A stretch of DNA of 10,288 nucleotides from Gracilaria caudata (Eukaryota > Rhodophyta > Florideophyceae > Gracilariales > Gracilariaceae). Positions 1-7,200 of the stretch are shown here, one piece after another; the stretch's first letter is position 1, and every line of letters begins with the position of its first letter. The DNA lies in the NCBI GenBank assembly GCA_030374735.1, contig JASCIV010000918.1, forward strand, positions 1-10,288. Reading direction: 5' to 3'. A program made the translations under genes and the position numbers. The notes below the pieces were generated by a model. The model was not told the origin of the DNA and did no database searches. It worked only from the letters and a program-made list of their open reading frames with translations.

Positions 1-210
1 CCCCTGCACCACCCCCCGCCACCGTCTTCCCGACGCGCGCGCGTCCCGCCATCGCGTCCAAATAATCGCGAGACATTACCACTCATTCCCCGCCATTTCG
101 GACCCTCTTCCACCTGCACACCACCTGCCGACTTTCCGCGCACTCTTTTTTCCCCTTCTCCGCGCGCCTCTCGCCCTTTTCGTCACGCAGTCGCTCGCTC
201 GCTCGTCGCC
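1..210 (+). promoter_or_regulatory. Upstream region and probable 5' leader of the hydrolase-TPR gene
   Basis: This stretch is C-rich and pyrimidine-biased. It has an uninterrupted pyrimidine run at about 143-161 and a short TCGC tandem repeat at 191-204 just before the ATG. The start at 211 follows GTCGCC, with G at -3. No TATA box was seen. A pyrimidine tract near the start would suit an initiator or leader, but the transcription start cannot be placed from sequence alone. Confidence 0.4.
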
Positions 211-2364
211 ATGTCGGACGGTGTGGACCCGCTTTCCTCGGCGGGAATGTCCGAGCTCGCCAATTTCGTCATCCGTCCGCCGCGTGCTCATTATTCGCGC
301 GCCGAGCTCGGTGACCGCGAGTTCGTCACTGACGGCGTGGCGGCGCGTCGCGTCGACTCACATTTAATCAATCGCCGCGGTCTGGTACTGCAGACGTCGC
401 GGTACACACCCGTCCACTTGTCGGAGGATGCGCCCACAGTCGTGTACCTCCACGGCAACGGTTCATGCAGGGCGGAGGCTTACATGTTACTTCCGCTCAT
501 CATTCCGTACGGCTTTTCGCTGTTTGCCTTCGATTTTTCCGGTAGTGGCAGGAGCGAGGGCGACTACATTTCGCTCGGTGTGTGGGAACGTTTTGACGTC
601 GCTACCGTCGTCGAACACCTTGTTTCGGTTGGTGTTCAATCCATCGTCTTGTGGGGACACAGTATGGGAGCTGCCACCGCCCTCATGTACTCTGGACTGG
701 AAGAGCGCTCCAACTGCGTCAAGGGGCTCATTCTCGACTCTCCCTTCGTCAGTTTTGAGAAGCTGGCTCAGTTTTTGGTTTCTGAGATGCGAGTTCCCAT
801 CGGAATCTCACGAAAGCTGATTTTGTCTGTGGGAGTCCGCGCCGTGAGAAAGATCGTTCGCGAACGCGCCGACTTTGATGTAATGGACATCGACCCACTG
901 TCTGCTGCTAAGAATATCCCTCCAACACTCCCGGCAATTTTCCTGCACGGCACTGCGGATGCTGTCGTGCCACTTTCACACGGCGAAACGCTCTTCAAGC
1001 ATTATCCGAGCGCCGATAAGACATGGATCCCCCTCGAAGGATTCGAACACGATACCCAGCGCCCAGAGTCCTGCATGGACCGGGCACACGTATTCCTTCA
1101 GCGCCTGCTTCCCGATTTTACACCCGGATCCCCACAACACATGGAACTGCTCAAGGCGCGTGGAAATGCCGCAATGCTGTCTGGGCGTTTTGCGGACTCT
1201 ATATATGTGTACACGGAGGCGTTAAATGCGCTTTCGGAGAGTCTCACAGACACGCCATTTGCCAAGGCCGTTGGTGAGCCCTTTCAACCTACAACTCAAG
1301 GCCTTTCTCCCTCACGCCGCAATGCTTCAATCACGGGTCTTCTGAATTCGATGAGAGGATGGCGCTCACGAGACGACACTTCGCGCTCGCACGGACCGAT
1401 ACGGCGTGCGTCTGATGAACTCCACAATTCGTACGAGAACAATTTAGCTGACGACGCGTCCCAGATCAATAACAATCTCGAATGCTCGAGGAGCGATAGT
1501 TCTGCGAGGAGTGGCCGATTTGCGAGACAAAAGTCTTTCTCGGCGAAAGGCGTACTTCACAGTATTAGGCGCCGCGTGCGAACCGGACGCACATGGAAAG
1601 GAAACCTAGGCGATGTAGAAACCGAGAATTCTACTACCAATGCCGCGGAACTTGATGAAACCTCCTCATGTCCAGACGTTGCGAATCTGCCGCAAAGACG
1701 CCAGAATGGCCGAATGAGCAAAGCCGAGCGCTCTTCTGCTCGTATCCGTCTAAGACATACCGTTAGACGCGAAGCACGACACTCTCAGCAAAGTCGCTCC
1801 AACATCAAGGACAAAGCAGATGAGAACCATGAAGAGCTCAGAAGCAGTTCGACTAATATTTCGTGTTTTGGCAAAGGCTTCCACAGGCCTGACAGACATC
1901 GAAAGCATTTACTAAGACGTTCTAAACAGGAAACTAACTCTGTAAGGAGGGAGGGGTATGGTATTGCGGGCTTGGGTATATCAGATTGGGATATGAACTC
2001 TGAAGTCAAGTCTCTTGCGCTGGCGTTGCTTGGAAACCGCAGTCTAGCGCGACGAAGAGTAGGAGATATTCAGGGCTCACTGTTTGATGCTGTCACAAGT
2101 CTTCAACTTGATCCGTCATGGATCAGAGGCTACCTCCGAAAGGCCGCGGCTCTTAGAGAAGATGGACGGCTTGAGCAGGCCAGGAATGTGGTGATGGAAG
2201 GACTAAAACAAGATTCCAATCACGCTGGTCTGATGGATATGCTGCAGAGCATTGAGGAAACTATGGAAAAAGAGAGGATGGTCGCAGAAGAAGGTAAAAC
2301 TGAAGTTAAAGTATGTGACAGTGACACTCATTCGTCGCCGAGTGCGGTGGCTGGATCGTGCTGA
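211..2364 (+). CDS. Alpha/beta hydrolase fused to a Hop-like TPR domain
   Basis: The protein has 717 residues. Residues ~70-300 form an alpha/beta hydrolase: HGNG oxyanion-type motif at 81-84, nucleophile elbow GHSMG at 149-153 (Ser151), DSPF at 176-179, likely acid Asp250 in LHGTAD, and His280 in GFEHD. The full Ser-Asp-His set suggests an active serine hydrolase; the substrate is unknown. Residues ~310-343 are a first TPR (K315, GN at 318-319) and ~598-670 hold two more (NRS at 609-611, GYLRKAAAL at 640-648). Together they resemble one three-TPR unit of Hop/STI1 or PP5. The dicarboxylate-clamp positions are kept: K315, N319, N609, R639 (usually Lys) and R643, so docking to Hsp70/Hsp90 C-termini is plausible. 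Between TPR1 and TPR2 lies a basic Ser/Arg-rich, probably disordered insertion. There is no signal peptide, so it is likely cytosolic. The ATG at 211 is the first in frame and fits the domain start. Hydrolases of this type occur in algae, plants and alveolates; the TPR fusion is the odd part. Confidence 0.9.
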   Translation: MSDGVDPLSSAGMSELANFVIRPPRAHYSRAELGDREFVTDGVAARRVDSHLINRRGLVLQTSRYTPVHLSEDAPTVVYLHGNGSCRAEAYMLLPLIIPYGFSLFAFDFSGSGRSEGDYISLGVWERFDVATVVEHLVSVGVQSIVLWGHSMGAATALMYSGLEERSNCVKGLILDSPFVSFEKLAQFLVSEMRVPIGISRKLILSVGVRAVRKIVRERADFDVMDIDPLSAAKNIPPTLPAIFLHGTADAVVPLSHGETLFKHYPSADKTWIPLEGFEHDTQRPESCMDRAHVFLQRLLPDFTPGSPQHMELLKARGNAAMLSGRFADSIYVYTEALNALSESLTDTPFAKAVGEPFQPTTQGLSPSRRNASITGLLNSMRGWRSRDDTSRSHGPIRRASDELHNSYENNLADDASQINNNLECSRSDSSARSGRFARQKSFSAKGVLHSIRRRVRTGRTWKGNLGDVETENSTTNAAELDETSSCPDVANLPQRRQNGRMSKAERSSARIRLRHTVRREARHSQQSRSNIKDKADENHEELRSSSTNISCFGKGFHRPDRHRKHLLRRSKQETNSVRREGYGIAGLGISDWDMNSEVKSLALALLGNRSLARRRVGDIQGSLFDAVTSLQLDPSWIRGYLRKAAALREDGRLEQARNVVMEGLKQDSNHAGLMDMLQSIEETMEKERMVAEEGKTEVKVCDSDTHSSPSAVAGSC
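1243..2001 (+). other. In-frame insertion splitting the TPR domain
   Basis: Residues ~345-597 of the hydrolase-TPR protein separate TPR1 from TPR2. The segment is rich in Ser, Arg and Asn, has no hydrophobic core pattern, and carries basic-directed phosphosite-like motifs such as RRAS (398-401) and RQKSFS (439-444). It stays open for about 250 codons, which argues for real coding sequence. GT at 1274 (GTGAGC) and AG at 1984 (ATATCAG) would remove 711 nt, exactly 237 codons, and rejoin the TPRs in frame. An optional coding intron is therefore possible but unproven. Confidence 0.5.
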
Positions 2365-3278
2365 GCACTCTTCCAACTAAATGACGCAACTGAGTGATTG
2401 ACTGCAAGGTCTGTTATATCTTATATAAACCACCATTTAATTCATCTCTGTTTATTGTGTTGATCGTTCAACTGAACGTGTAAGGGCTCGTTGGTATTTT
2501 TTTGTGTATATCTTCCAGGCGGACGAGTCGTCGAGAGCAAGTTCGTGCAGAAAAAATGTCCTGATGTAGTCGTGGGATTGGGCTGACTTGTACTACGGCT
2601 GTTTTCCCTACGAGCCAAACCAGCTTGCGATTTCTGTAGCACAAAGCACAGGGTAAGGCTTCACACACATTCTACGAAGGTAGCAGAGTCCGGCTGCGAT
2701 GAAAGGTCAGGGAATGCAGCAGGAGAAGTGGTGTGAGTACTGTACGGCGACGAAAATGCGTACGTTTTTCAAGTGTCTTTTACTTGCTTGGCATAATGCA
2801 AGTGAAACACTGTTTACCACTTCAACGTTCGTACTACAAAAACGCATATGACTGTGGGGAGTGGAGATGGTTGACGCAAGGCCATACGTCTGCTTACAGC
2901 CGTATGCGGCATGCTCATGGAAGAATAGTACCCACAGGCATGATACACGGGCGGTGAATGATTCCCTCAGAGACTGGTACAGGGGTACAAGGCGATGTTT
3001 AACATGCAAACTCGATGATACACTGATCACCGACGGTTCAACGGGCAGTTGCGAATGAGGGTTGACATCGTTTGTGCCGGGTCGGAAACGAAGTTGGACA
3101 ATGGACCCAATAGGAGAATGAATGCCAATATGGTACATTTAAATCACAAGAAAGTCGAAGGCACTTCGCAGATATTCAAAACGGGTGCCCGTCCCAAGAC
3201 CTCACGAGGAAAGAAAAACTGTTGCTTGATACTTGCTAGCACAAGACCATAGAAAGGAGTACCAAACAGCAAAAATTC
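2365..3278. other. Intergenic region between convergent genes, no supported gene
   Basis: This is 914 bases downstream of the hydrolase-TPR gene. It begins with AT-rich sequence (TATATAAA near 2420) that could serve its 3' end. TTTATT at about 2450 reads AATAAA on the minus strand, but no minus-strand gene is near enough to use it convincingly. An inverted pair CATACG/CGTATG lies at about 2883-2907 with a long loop. Short ORFs occur on both strands, including 143 codons at 2707-3138 minus; none has recognisable motifs or a good start context. No RNA gene was recognised. Confidence 0.5.
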
Positions 3279-3563
3279 CTACGACTTGTTTGAAACGACG
3301 ACATGTGCAACAACCTTTTCTTGTATGGGAGTTGAAATAACCTGTGTGGGTTCAGAGCAAGGTTTGGTCAAATGGTACATCAGCGTGGCGTGTTTAGCAG
3401 CAATCGCTGAAGAAGAGGGTTGGATAACCTCTGTCAAAGATTGTGCACCGAATTTCTCACCGGTCTCGGAGGGAAGTGCGCCTTCAAGAGGCTGTTCAAA
3501 CACCTCGGAGAGCTCTTCATCTGCCAGTGGTGCGTAACGATGACGGCTTACAAGAGAACCCAT
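3279..3563 (-). CDS. Possible small protein, 94 residues, myristoylation-like N-terminus
   Basis: This is an unrecognised ORF of 94 codons ending in TAG. Its start context is strong (AACAATGG, A at -3 and G at +4). The N-terminus MGSLVSRH fits the loose N-myristoylation pattern MGxxxS followed by basic residues, so a peripheral membrane protein is possible. Residues 14-40 are acidic (LADEELSEVFEQ), and the rest has mixed composition without transmembrane segments or cysteine pairs (one Cys, near residue 69). It lies convergent to the hydrolase-TPR gene and about 610 bases downstream of the Hint gene on the same strand. No family is recognised. Codons 5-6 read GTAAGC, which resembles a splice donor, so this could instead be part of a spliced gene or a chance ORF. 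Confidence 0.4.
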   Translation of the reverse strand: MGSLVSRHRYAPLADEELSEVFEQPLEGALPSETGEKFGAQSLTEVIQPSSSAIAAKHATLMYHLTKPCSEPTQVISTPIQEKVVAHVVVSNKS

Positions 3564-4175
3564 TGTTGAACCGTTTTTTGATGACTTCGTTGGCTGAGTG
3601 GTATGCGACGACAGTCTGGGAGACGATGGCTTCTAAACTGGTAAGCACCTGTGTTCACTCGCGAGACGCTGCGAACCAAGCAGAAGGGCTTCACACAAAT
3701 AGGCGTACAAGCTCTCGAGACGTGTGCAAGATGACCCGAGTGTCAAACTATAAAAAGATATATGAGAACAAAGTCGCTGTGTACTTCGGCGTGAACGGGT
3801 GGAAACTTTTGTCGAAAAGCCAATCTGGCGGGTGTTTGAGGTGAGCAGCAGGCGAACGGTTGCCATCGCTGATCGGAGCAGAGAGCGGCTGCCACAACTT
3901 TTTGAACAAGCAAAAATAGCAAAACGCTTTTTGATTTGTAGCGTTAGCGTCGGCACGGCCCAGTGCTCATTGCTTCTGTTCGGGCCAATCACGTGTGAGT
4001 CCGGAACTGACATCACGTCGCTGCAGAACAGGTGCTCCCCACATCCCGACACGGCGGAGCACGACGGCGGGCATCGTTTGCGCGCCATATCAGTAACTAA
4101 CCTTAGAGACAACGGCATAATTTTTATTCAACACGTAGAACATTACAACGAAGGCACTGATCCTATACAGCCAAT
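3564..4175. other. Intergenic region, possible promoter of the 94-residue ORF
   Basis: These 612 bases contain overlapping ORFs on both strands (3633-4118 minus, 3799-4257 plus), but neither shows domains and the plus one begins with GTG, not ATG. An AT-rich patch at about 3749-3765 reads TATAAAAAG on plus and TATATC/TTTATAG on minus. It is the only TATA-like element seen and could serve the small minus-strand ORF about 190 bases away. The right edge holds the 3' region of the Hint gene. Confidence 0.4.
4123..4128 (-). terminator. Candidate polyadenylation signal of the Hint gene
   Basis: On the minus strand this reads AATAAA, about 48 bases past the TGA of the Hint-domain gene, a usual distance within a short 3' UTR. 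The surrounding sequence is AT-rich (TGAATAAAAATTATG). Whether this lineage relies on AATAAA is unknown. Confidence 0.4.
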
Positions 4176-5213
4176 TCACAACCCGCTCTTCTGCGAGACG
4201 ACAAACAGGTTGTTCAACGCGGAGAACGTCGCTCTCACCGGAGCCAGCAGTGCGTGAGCCATGCTCGGTTTCACAGCGGTAGTATACGTAGTCGTAACGA
4301 AGTCATTCACGATGATATCGCCATCGATGGTTTGTGGATTGTACAATCCTGTCTTCCACACATACTTCTTCTCAGTTACAGTTTGATAAGATCCATCTCT
4401 AGCTCCAAGTTTCATTCCAACCTTAACATTACCAGCTGCGATTGCCATGCCATCCGCGTAAATGTAATGTGAAGGAGTCAGCGAGATTGAGCCGTTTTCT
4501 GTCACAAGCTGAACGAAACGGTACTTGGTGTGCGCATCAGCATGCGTCCATGCAAATACAGACGAGAAAGAGTTTTGAGAAACCTGTACATTATCACCTA
4601 TGCTCAATTCATCCATTCTACGCACTGTTCCATCTTGCAGACGAACCTCAGCATCAGCCGGGAAACATACGCGATCCGTAAGTCCTGTCTCCGAGTAGAA
4701 GCATCTATCAGAGATAATAAGATATCTGTCATCATCATCCAATTCAAAGTCATCATCATCATCTCTAGAGAGTGGCGTTTCTCTTCCAAACACCTTCTCC
4801 CATTCCACATCTTCCACATCGTCATCAGGCTTCAAAAAGATAAATTCATCACCTTCAGTAAGATTATACGCCTCACAAGCAATACTGCCGCCCTGAAGCG
4901 TTCCAACGAGAAAGCTTTCCACATCTTTGTTTCGGCTAGAGAAATACTTCACAGCCGCTGATGCGTTCGGAGCAGAGGTTGATCCGACTGATCGTATGGT
5001 AATGATGCCGTTACCCTCACAGTCCCTATCGTCAACCTGAACATCACTAGCCCGGATTTCACGGCTCTCTGTGTTGAATTCAATTTTGGGCGGACACAAG
5101 GGACCTTCCACTTGACGACGCGTGAACGACGTACTGTCAAGATCATCCAGATTGAAAGCGGCACGCGCAACCGTTACCAACGCAAGCGCGCACACAAGCA
5201 CAACGATCTTCAT
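4176..5213 (-). CDS. Secreted protein with C-terminal Hedgehog-type Hint domain
   Basis: The protein has 345 residues. Residues 1-18 are a clear signal peptide ending VARA before AF. Residues ~40-175 are an unrecognised luminal or extracellular domain with cysteines at 40, 65, 113 and 171 and N-glycosylation sequons at N83 and N117. A run of Asp/Glu (151-162) precedes the Hint domain at ~183-330. Hint evidence: CFPADAEV at 183-190 with nucleophile Cys183; IGD at 205-207; H224/D226 in the region of the Hedgehog general base; TPSH at 246-249 (Thr246, His249, the Hedgehog TxxH block); GLYNPQT at 289-295; GDIIVND at 298-304; and AHALLAPVR at 319-327. Hint domains self-cleave by an N-to-S acyl shift, releasing the N-terminal part. 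The residue before Cys183 is Val rather than the usual Gly, and the Hedgehog SCY near the end is TTY. It resembles Hint proteins of algae and oomycetes rather than animal Hedgehog, and no Hedge signalling domain is present. The start is the first ATG and gives the signal peptide. Confidence 0.9.
   Translation of the reverse strand: MKIVVLVCALALVTVARAAFNLDDLDSTSFTRRQVEGPLCPPKIEFNTESREIRASDVQVDDRDCEGNGIITIRSVGSTSAPNASAAVKYFSSRNKDVESFLVGTLQGGSIACEAYNLTEGDEFIFLKPDDDVEDVEWEKVFGRETPLSRDDDDDFELDDDDRYLIISDRCFYSETGLTDRVCFPADAEVRLQDGTVRRMDELSIGDNVQVSQNSFSSVFAWTHADAHTKYRFVQLVTENGSISLTPSHYIYADGMAIAAGNVKVGMKLGARDGSYQTVTEKKYVWKTGLYNPQTIDGDIIVNDFVTTTYTTAVKPSMAHALLAPVRATFSALNNLFVVSQKSGL
4728..4763 (-). repeat. 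GAT/GAC codon run encoding an acidic stretch
   Basis: On the plus strand this appears as TCATCATCATC-type trinucleotide runs. It encodes residues 151-162 of the Hint protein, almost all Asp/Glu, about 20 residues before Cys183. It is a short coding microsatellite that could vary in length between strains without shifting frame. Confidence 0.7.
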
Positions 5214-5644
5214 ATCGCGCGCGTTAAGTACCGAATATCAACCGTCTCCCCACACAACTACAGAGCAAATAAGAACAATAAACAAAGCAAACGCGTCCAA
5301 GTACGGTAGCAGTTTCACACACACGACCGATCGCGGACACTATGACGGCTGGAGCAGGCAACTGTCGCCGGGAAGCTTTTGAAAGGCTTTGGCGGGAGCG
5401 AGATCGAGAACGTTTGACTGCCAACGGCGGTACATGTGTACAGCAACATTTAAAACAAAACAGGCAGGGCAGGTGGACGCAAGCGAGAACTCAACGTACC
5501 CTTCGTATATCTAAACGCACCGTTTCGCGGAAGAATCGCTCCAAGCTGTTTGTCAGTCTCGCGTCTCGATGACGTGGTTCGACAAGGTTTTTTGTAAGCA
5601 AGCCTTCGTCTGCTGCGCTCGCCAGCCACGTTGCAGAATTTTCG
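5214..5644 (-). promoter_or_regulatory. Intergenic region: promoter side of the Hint gene, 3' side of the GT34 gene
   Basis: About 430 bases lie between two minus-strand genes. The part next to the Hint ATG is AT-rich on the minus strand (TTTGTTTATTGTTCTTATTT at about 5265-5284), then turns GC-rich with GCGCGCG just before the start. No TATA box at a standard spacing and no convincing ORF were found. Promoter placement is inferred only from gene direction. Confidence 0.35.
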
Positions 5645-5650
5645 TTTATT
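5645..5650 (-). terminator. AATAAA overlapping the GT34 stop codon
   Basis: On the minus strand the gene ends ...CTT TGA ATAAAC, so the final A of TGA begins an AATAAA hexamer. If used, it would give a 3' UTR of only a few tens of bases. It may also be chance, because AT-rich sequence follows the stop. Confidence 0.3.
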
Positions 5651-6840
5651 CAAAGCTCGTCATGGGAAACGCCCAGTTCATCGTCATCATCGCCTTGAAT
5701 GGCTCCGCCCAATGCAGACAGTTCGCCCGCTTCATCGTAGTCACGGTCCGCAGGCAGCGGCTTTTGTGCTTCGAATGCAACGCTGCCTTGATTCCAGTCT
5801 TCAGAGTCATAGGCATCCTTCCAGTCGGGCATCCAGTAGTATCTGAGCGCCACATGTCGATATCGAGAGGGTGAAGACATCAATATCAATGCCTCGTTCA
5901 ATTTGCGGCGTTTCTCGTCGTGAGGTTTACACTCAGAATCCCTTGCTTCTTCCGAATCCTGTATACATTGACCGCTGTATGTATTTAGCAAGTATTGAGT
6001 TCGGAAGAATGCTTCAATGTCCTCTCTGTCATCTACGGTAGATAGCATGTCGAATTGATGCGCCACTGCCAGCGCTCCTTCCACAGTCGCTTCGTAGAGT
6101 TTGCCGGCCATATGAAGGAGGAAATCACCTGGTCTGTACTCCTCGGTATAAACGTTCATAGTCCACTTTGGAATATACTTCACATGTTGTTTCACCTCGG
6201 CTTCAGCGTCGAAAAAGTGTTGAAAAGCGCTTTGATCCAGTGCGCGAGCGTTATCGAACTCCCTAGCGGCGTAAACACGCTTGAGAAATGCGACGGTCCA
6301 CTTTGAACATTTCAAAAGTATAACGCCCGCATTTATCATAAGCCAGTCAACCGTGATAGCCATATCGTATCTATCATCAATCAGATCGGTCAAGGGCACA
6401 GATTGATTCACAATCATTGCATCAGCATCTGACCACAACAACCAATACCCTTTTCGTCCCACACATGCAGACAATGCAAGTTTGATTTTGCCAAACGTCG
6501 GCGCTCTTCTGTCAATTTGAAACGGTCTATCTTGCACGTAACACGCATTATCACGCTCCACAATACCCTGATCCGAGCATTTTGCGCGCTGCAGCAGTCC
6601 GTGCGTGCCGGACGGCGTGTGTGAAACCATCTCATAGTCATGTCGTGTAGCATATCGTTGCTTGTTAGCGAGAGTTAGAGATCCTAATTCAGCGAAGAAG
6701 GGAGCGTTATCATGCAGATGGAGCAGAGCAATCTTGTGCGCAGAATGAGCAGGCAAACATTGCACGTCGATCGCAGCGAACAGCGCGAGCGCTACCAGCA
6801 AAACAAAAGCTCTGGCCCTTCGCGGTGAACAAAAGAGCAT
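5650..6840 (-). CDS. GT34 family glycosyltransferase (GMA12/MNN10 type) with HDEL tail
   Basis: The protein has 396 residues. A basic N-terminus (RRAR) and a short hydrophobic run (11-23) followed by small/polar residues and Cys28 look like a cleavable signal peptide more than a long anchor. The GT34 catalytic domain spans about 35-250: FGKIKLAL at 116-123; YWLLWSDADAM at 132-142 with the metal/nucleotide-sugar DXD motif D138-A-D140; DWLMINAGV at 165-173; DQSAF at 202-206; and GDFLLHMAGK at 238-247 with conserved His243. Members transfer galactose, mannose or xylose from nucleotide sugars to glycans, normally in the Golgi; the sugar here cannot be told. A C-terminal extension has Cys292/Cys304, a Tyr/Trp-rich segment (334-349, YYWMPDWKDAYDSEDW), an acidic patch DDDDE (384-388) and ends in HDEL, the ER-retrieval signal. 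Together with the signal peptide this predicts a soluble ER-resident enzyme, unusual for the family. The ATG at 6840 has A at -3. Confidence 0.9.
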   Translation of the reverse strand: MLFCSPRRARAFVLLVALALFAAIDVQCLPAHSAHKIALLHLHDNAPFFAELGSLTLANKQRYATRHDYEMVSHTPSGTHGLLQRAKCSDQGIVERDNACYVQDRPFQIDRRAPTFGKIKLALSACVGRKGYWLLWSDADAMIVNQSVPLTDLIDDRYDMAITVDWLMINAGVILLKCSKWTVAFLKRVYAAREFDNARALDQSAFQHFFDAEAEVKQHVKYIPKWTMNVYTEEYRPGDFLLHMAGKLYEATVEGALAVAHQFDMLSTVDDREDIEAFFRTQYLLNTYSGQCIQDSEEARDSECKPHDEKRRKLNEALILMSSPSRYRHVALRYYWMPDWKDAYDSEDWNQGSVAFEAQKPLPADRDYDEAGELSALGGAIQGDDDDELGVSHDEL

Positions 6841-7200
6841 CTTGCCAGAATCGGCAGACGCGACACTAAAGTGTCAGCAAGCCACAGTCGAGCGCTCACA
6901 AAGCAGAAAGCAGTGGTTAACAGCTTACTTTTACGCCGTCTAGCAGTTCCGTGGTGCGATGCTCATAGTGCTCCGAAAGTGGAGGTACCGAGGAGGCGAA
7001 AGCAGCAGGCGTGAGCGCCAGTAGCTGTAAACCAACCCAATCCGAAAGCAAAGAGCTGCTGCGCGCGGTGCAACGGTGTGAAAAGGATCAAACGTGTTTG
7101 CTGTGCGCCCGCAAGTGGCGATCAAGGCTTGGGCAGAATGCAGCGACATTATGCTGGTTCTCTATCAAAATGATTGCGTTTTACGCGCATTTCGACGTTT
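6841..7200 (-). promoter_or_regulatory. Intergenic region: upstream of GT34, downstream of the first SPFH gene
   Basis: These 360 bases have no supported gene. A perfect six-base inverted repeat GACACT-AA-AGTGTC lies at 6862-6875, about 22 bases before the GT34 ATG and so probably in its 5' leader. No TATA box and no AATAAA for the SPFH gene were found. The small ORFs here show no motifs. Confidence 0.35.

Noticed and set aside
1243..2001. TPR insertion as an ordinary constitutive intron
   Set aside because: An open frame of about 250 codons without a stop is very unlikely for a non-coding intron; only an optional coding intron remains plausible.
2707..3138. 143-codon minus-strand ORF
   Set aside because: Weak start context (T at -3), no recognisable motif, composition rich in Ser/His/Val like a random frame; no support for a gene.
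3633..4118. 161-codon minus-strand ORF
   Set aside because: Ser/Arg/Cys-rich with no motif, lies in the 3' region of the Hint gene including its candidate poly(A) signal; probably chance.
3799..4257. 152-codon plus-strand ORF downstream of a TATA-like TATAAAAAG
   Set aside because: It begins with GTG rather than ATG, shows no domain, and its end is antisense to the Hint gene's coding sequence.
4176..5213. True Hedgehog signalling protein or intein
   Set aside because: There is no Hedge domain, and the Hint core is followed by no C-terminal extein of size; it fits the algal/protist secreted Hint family instead.
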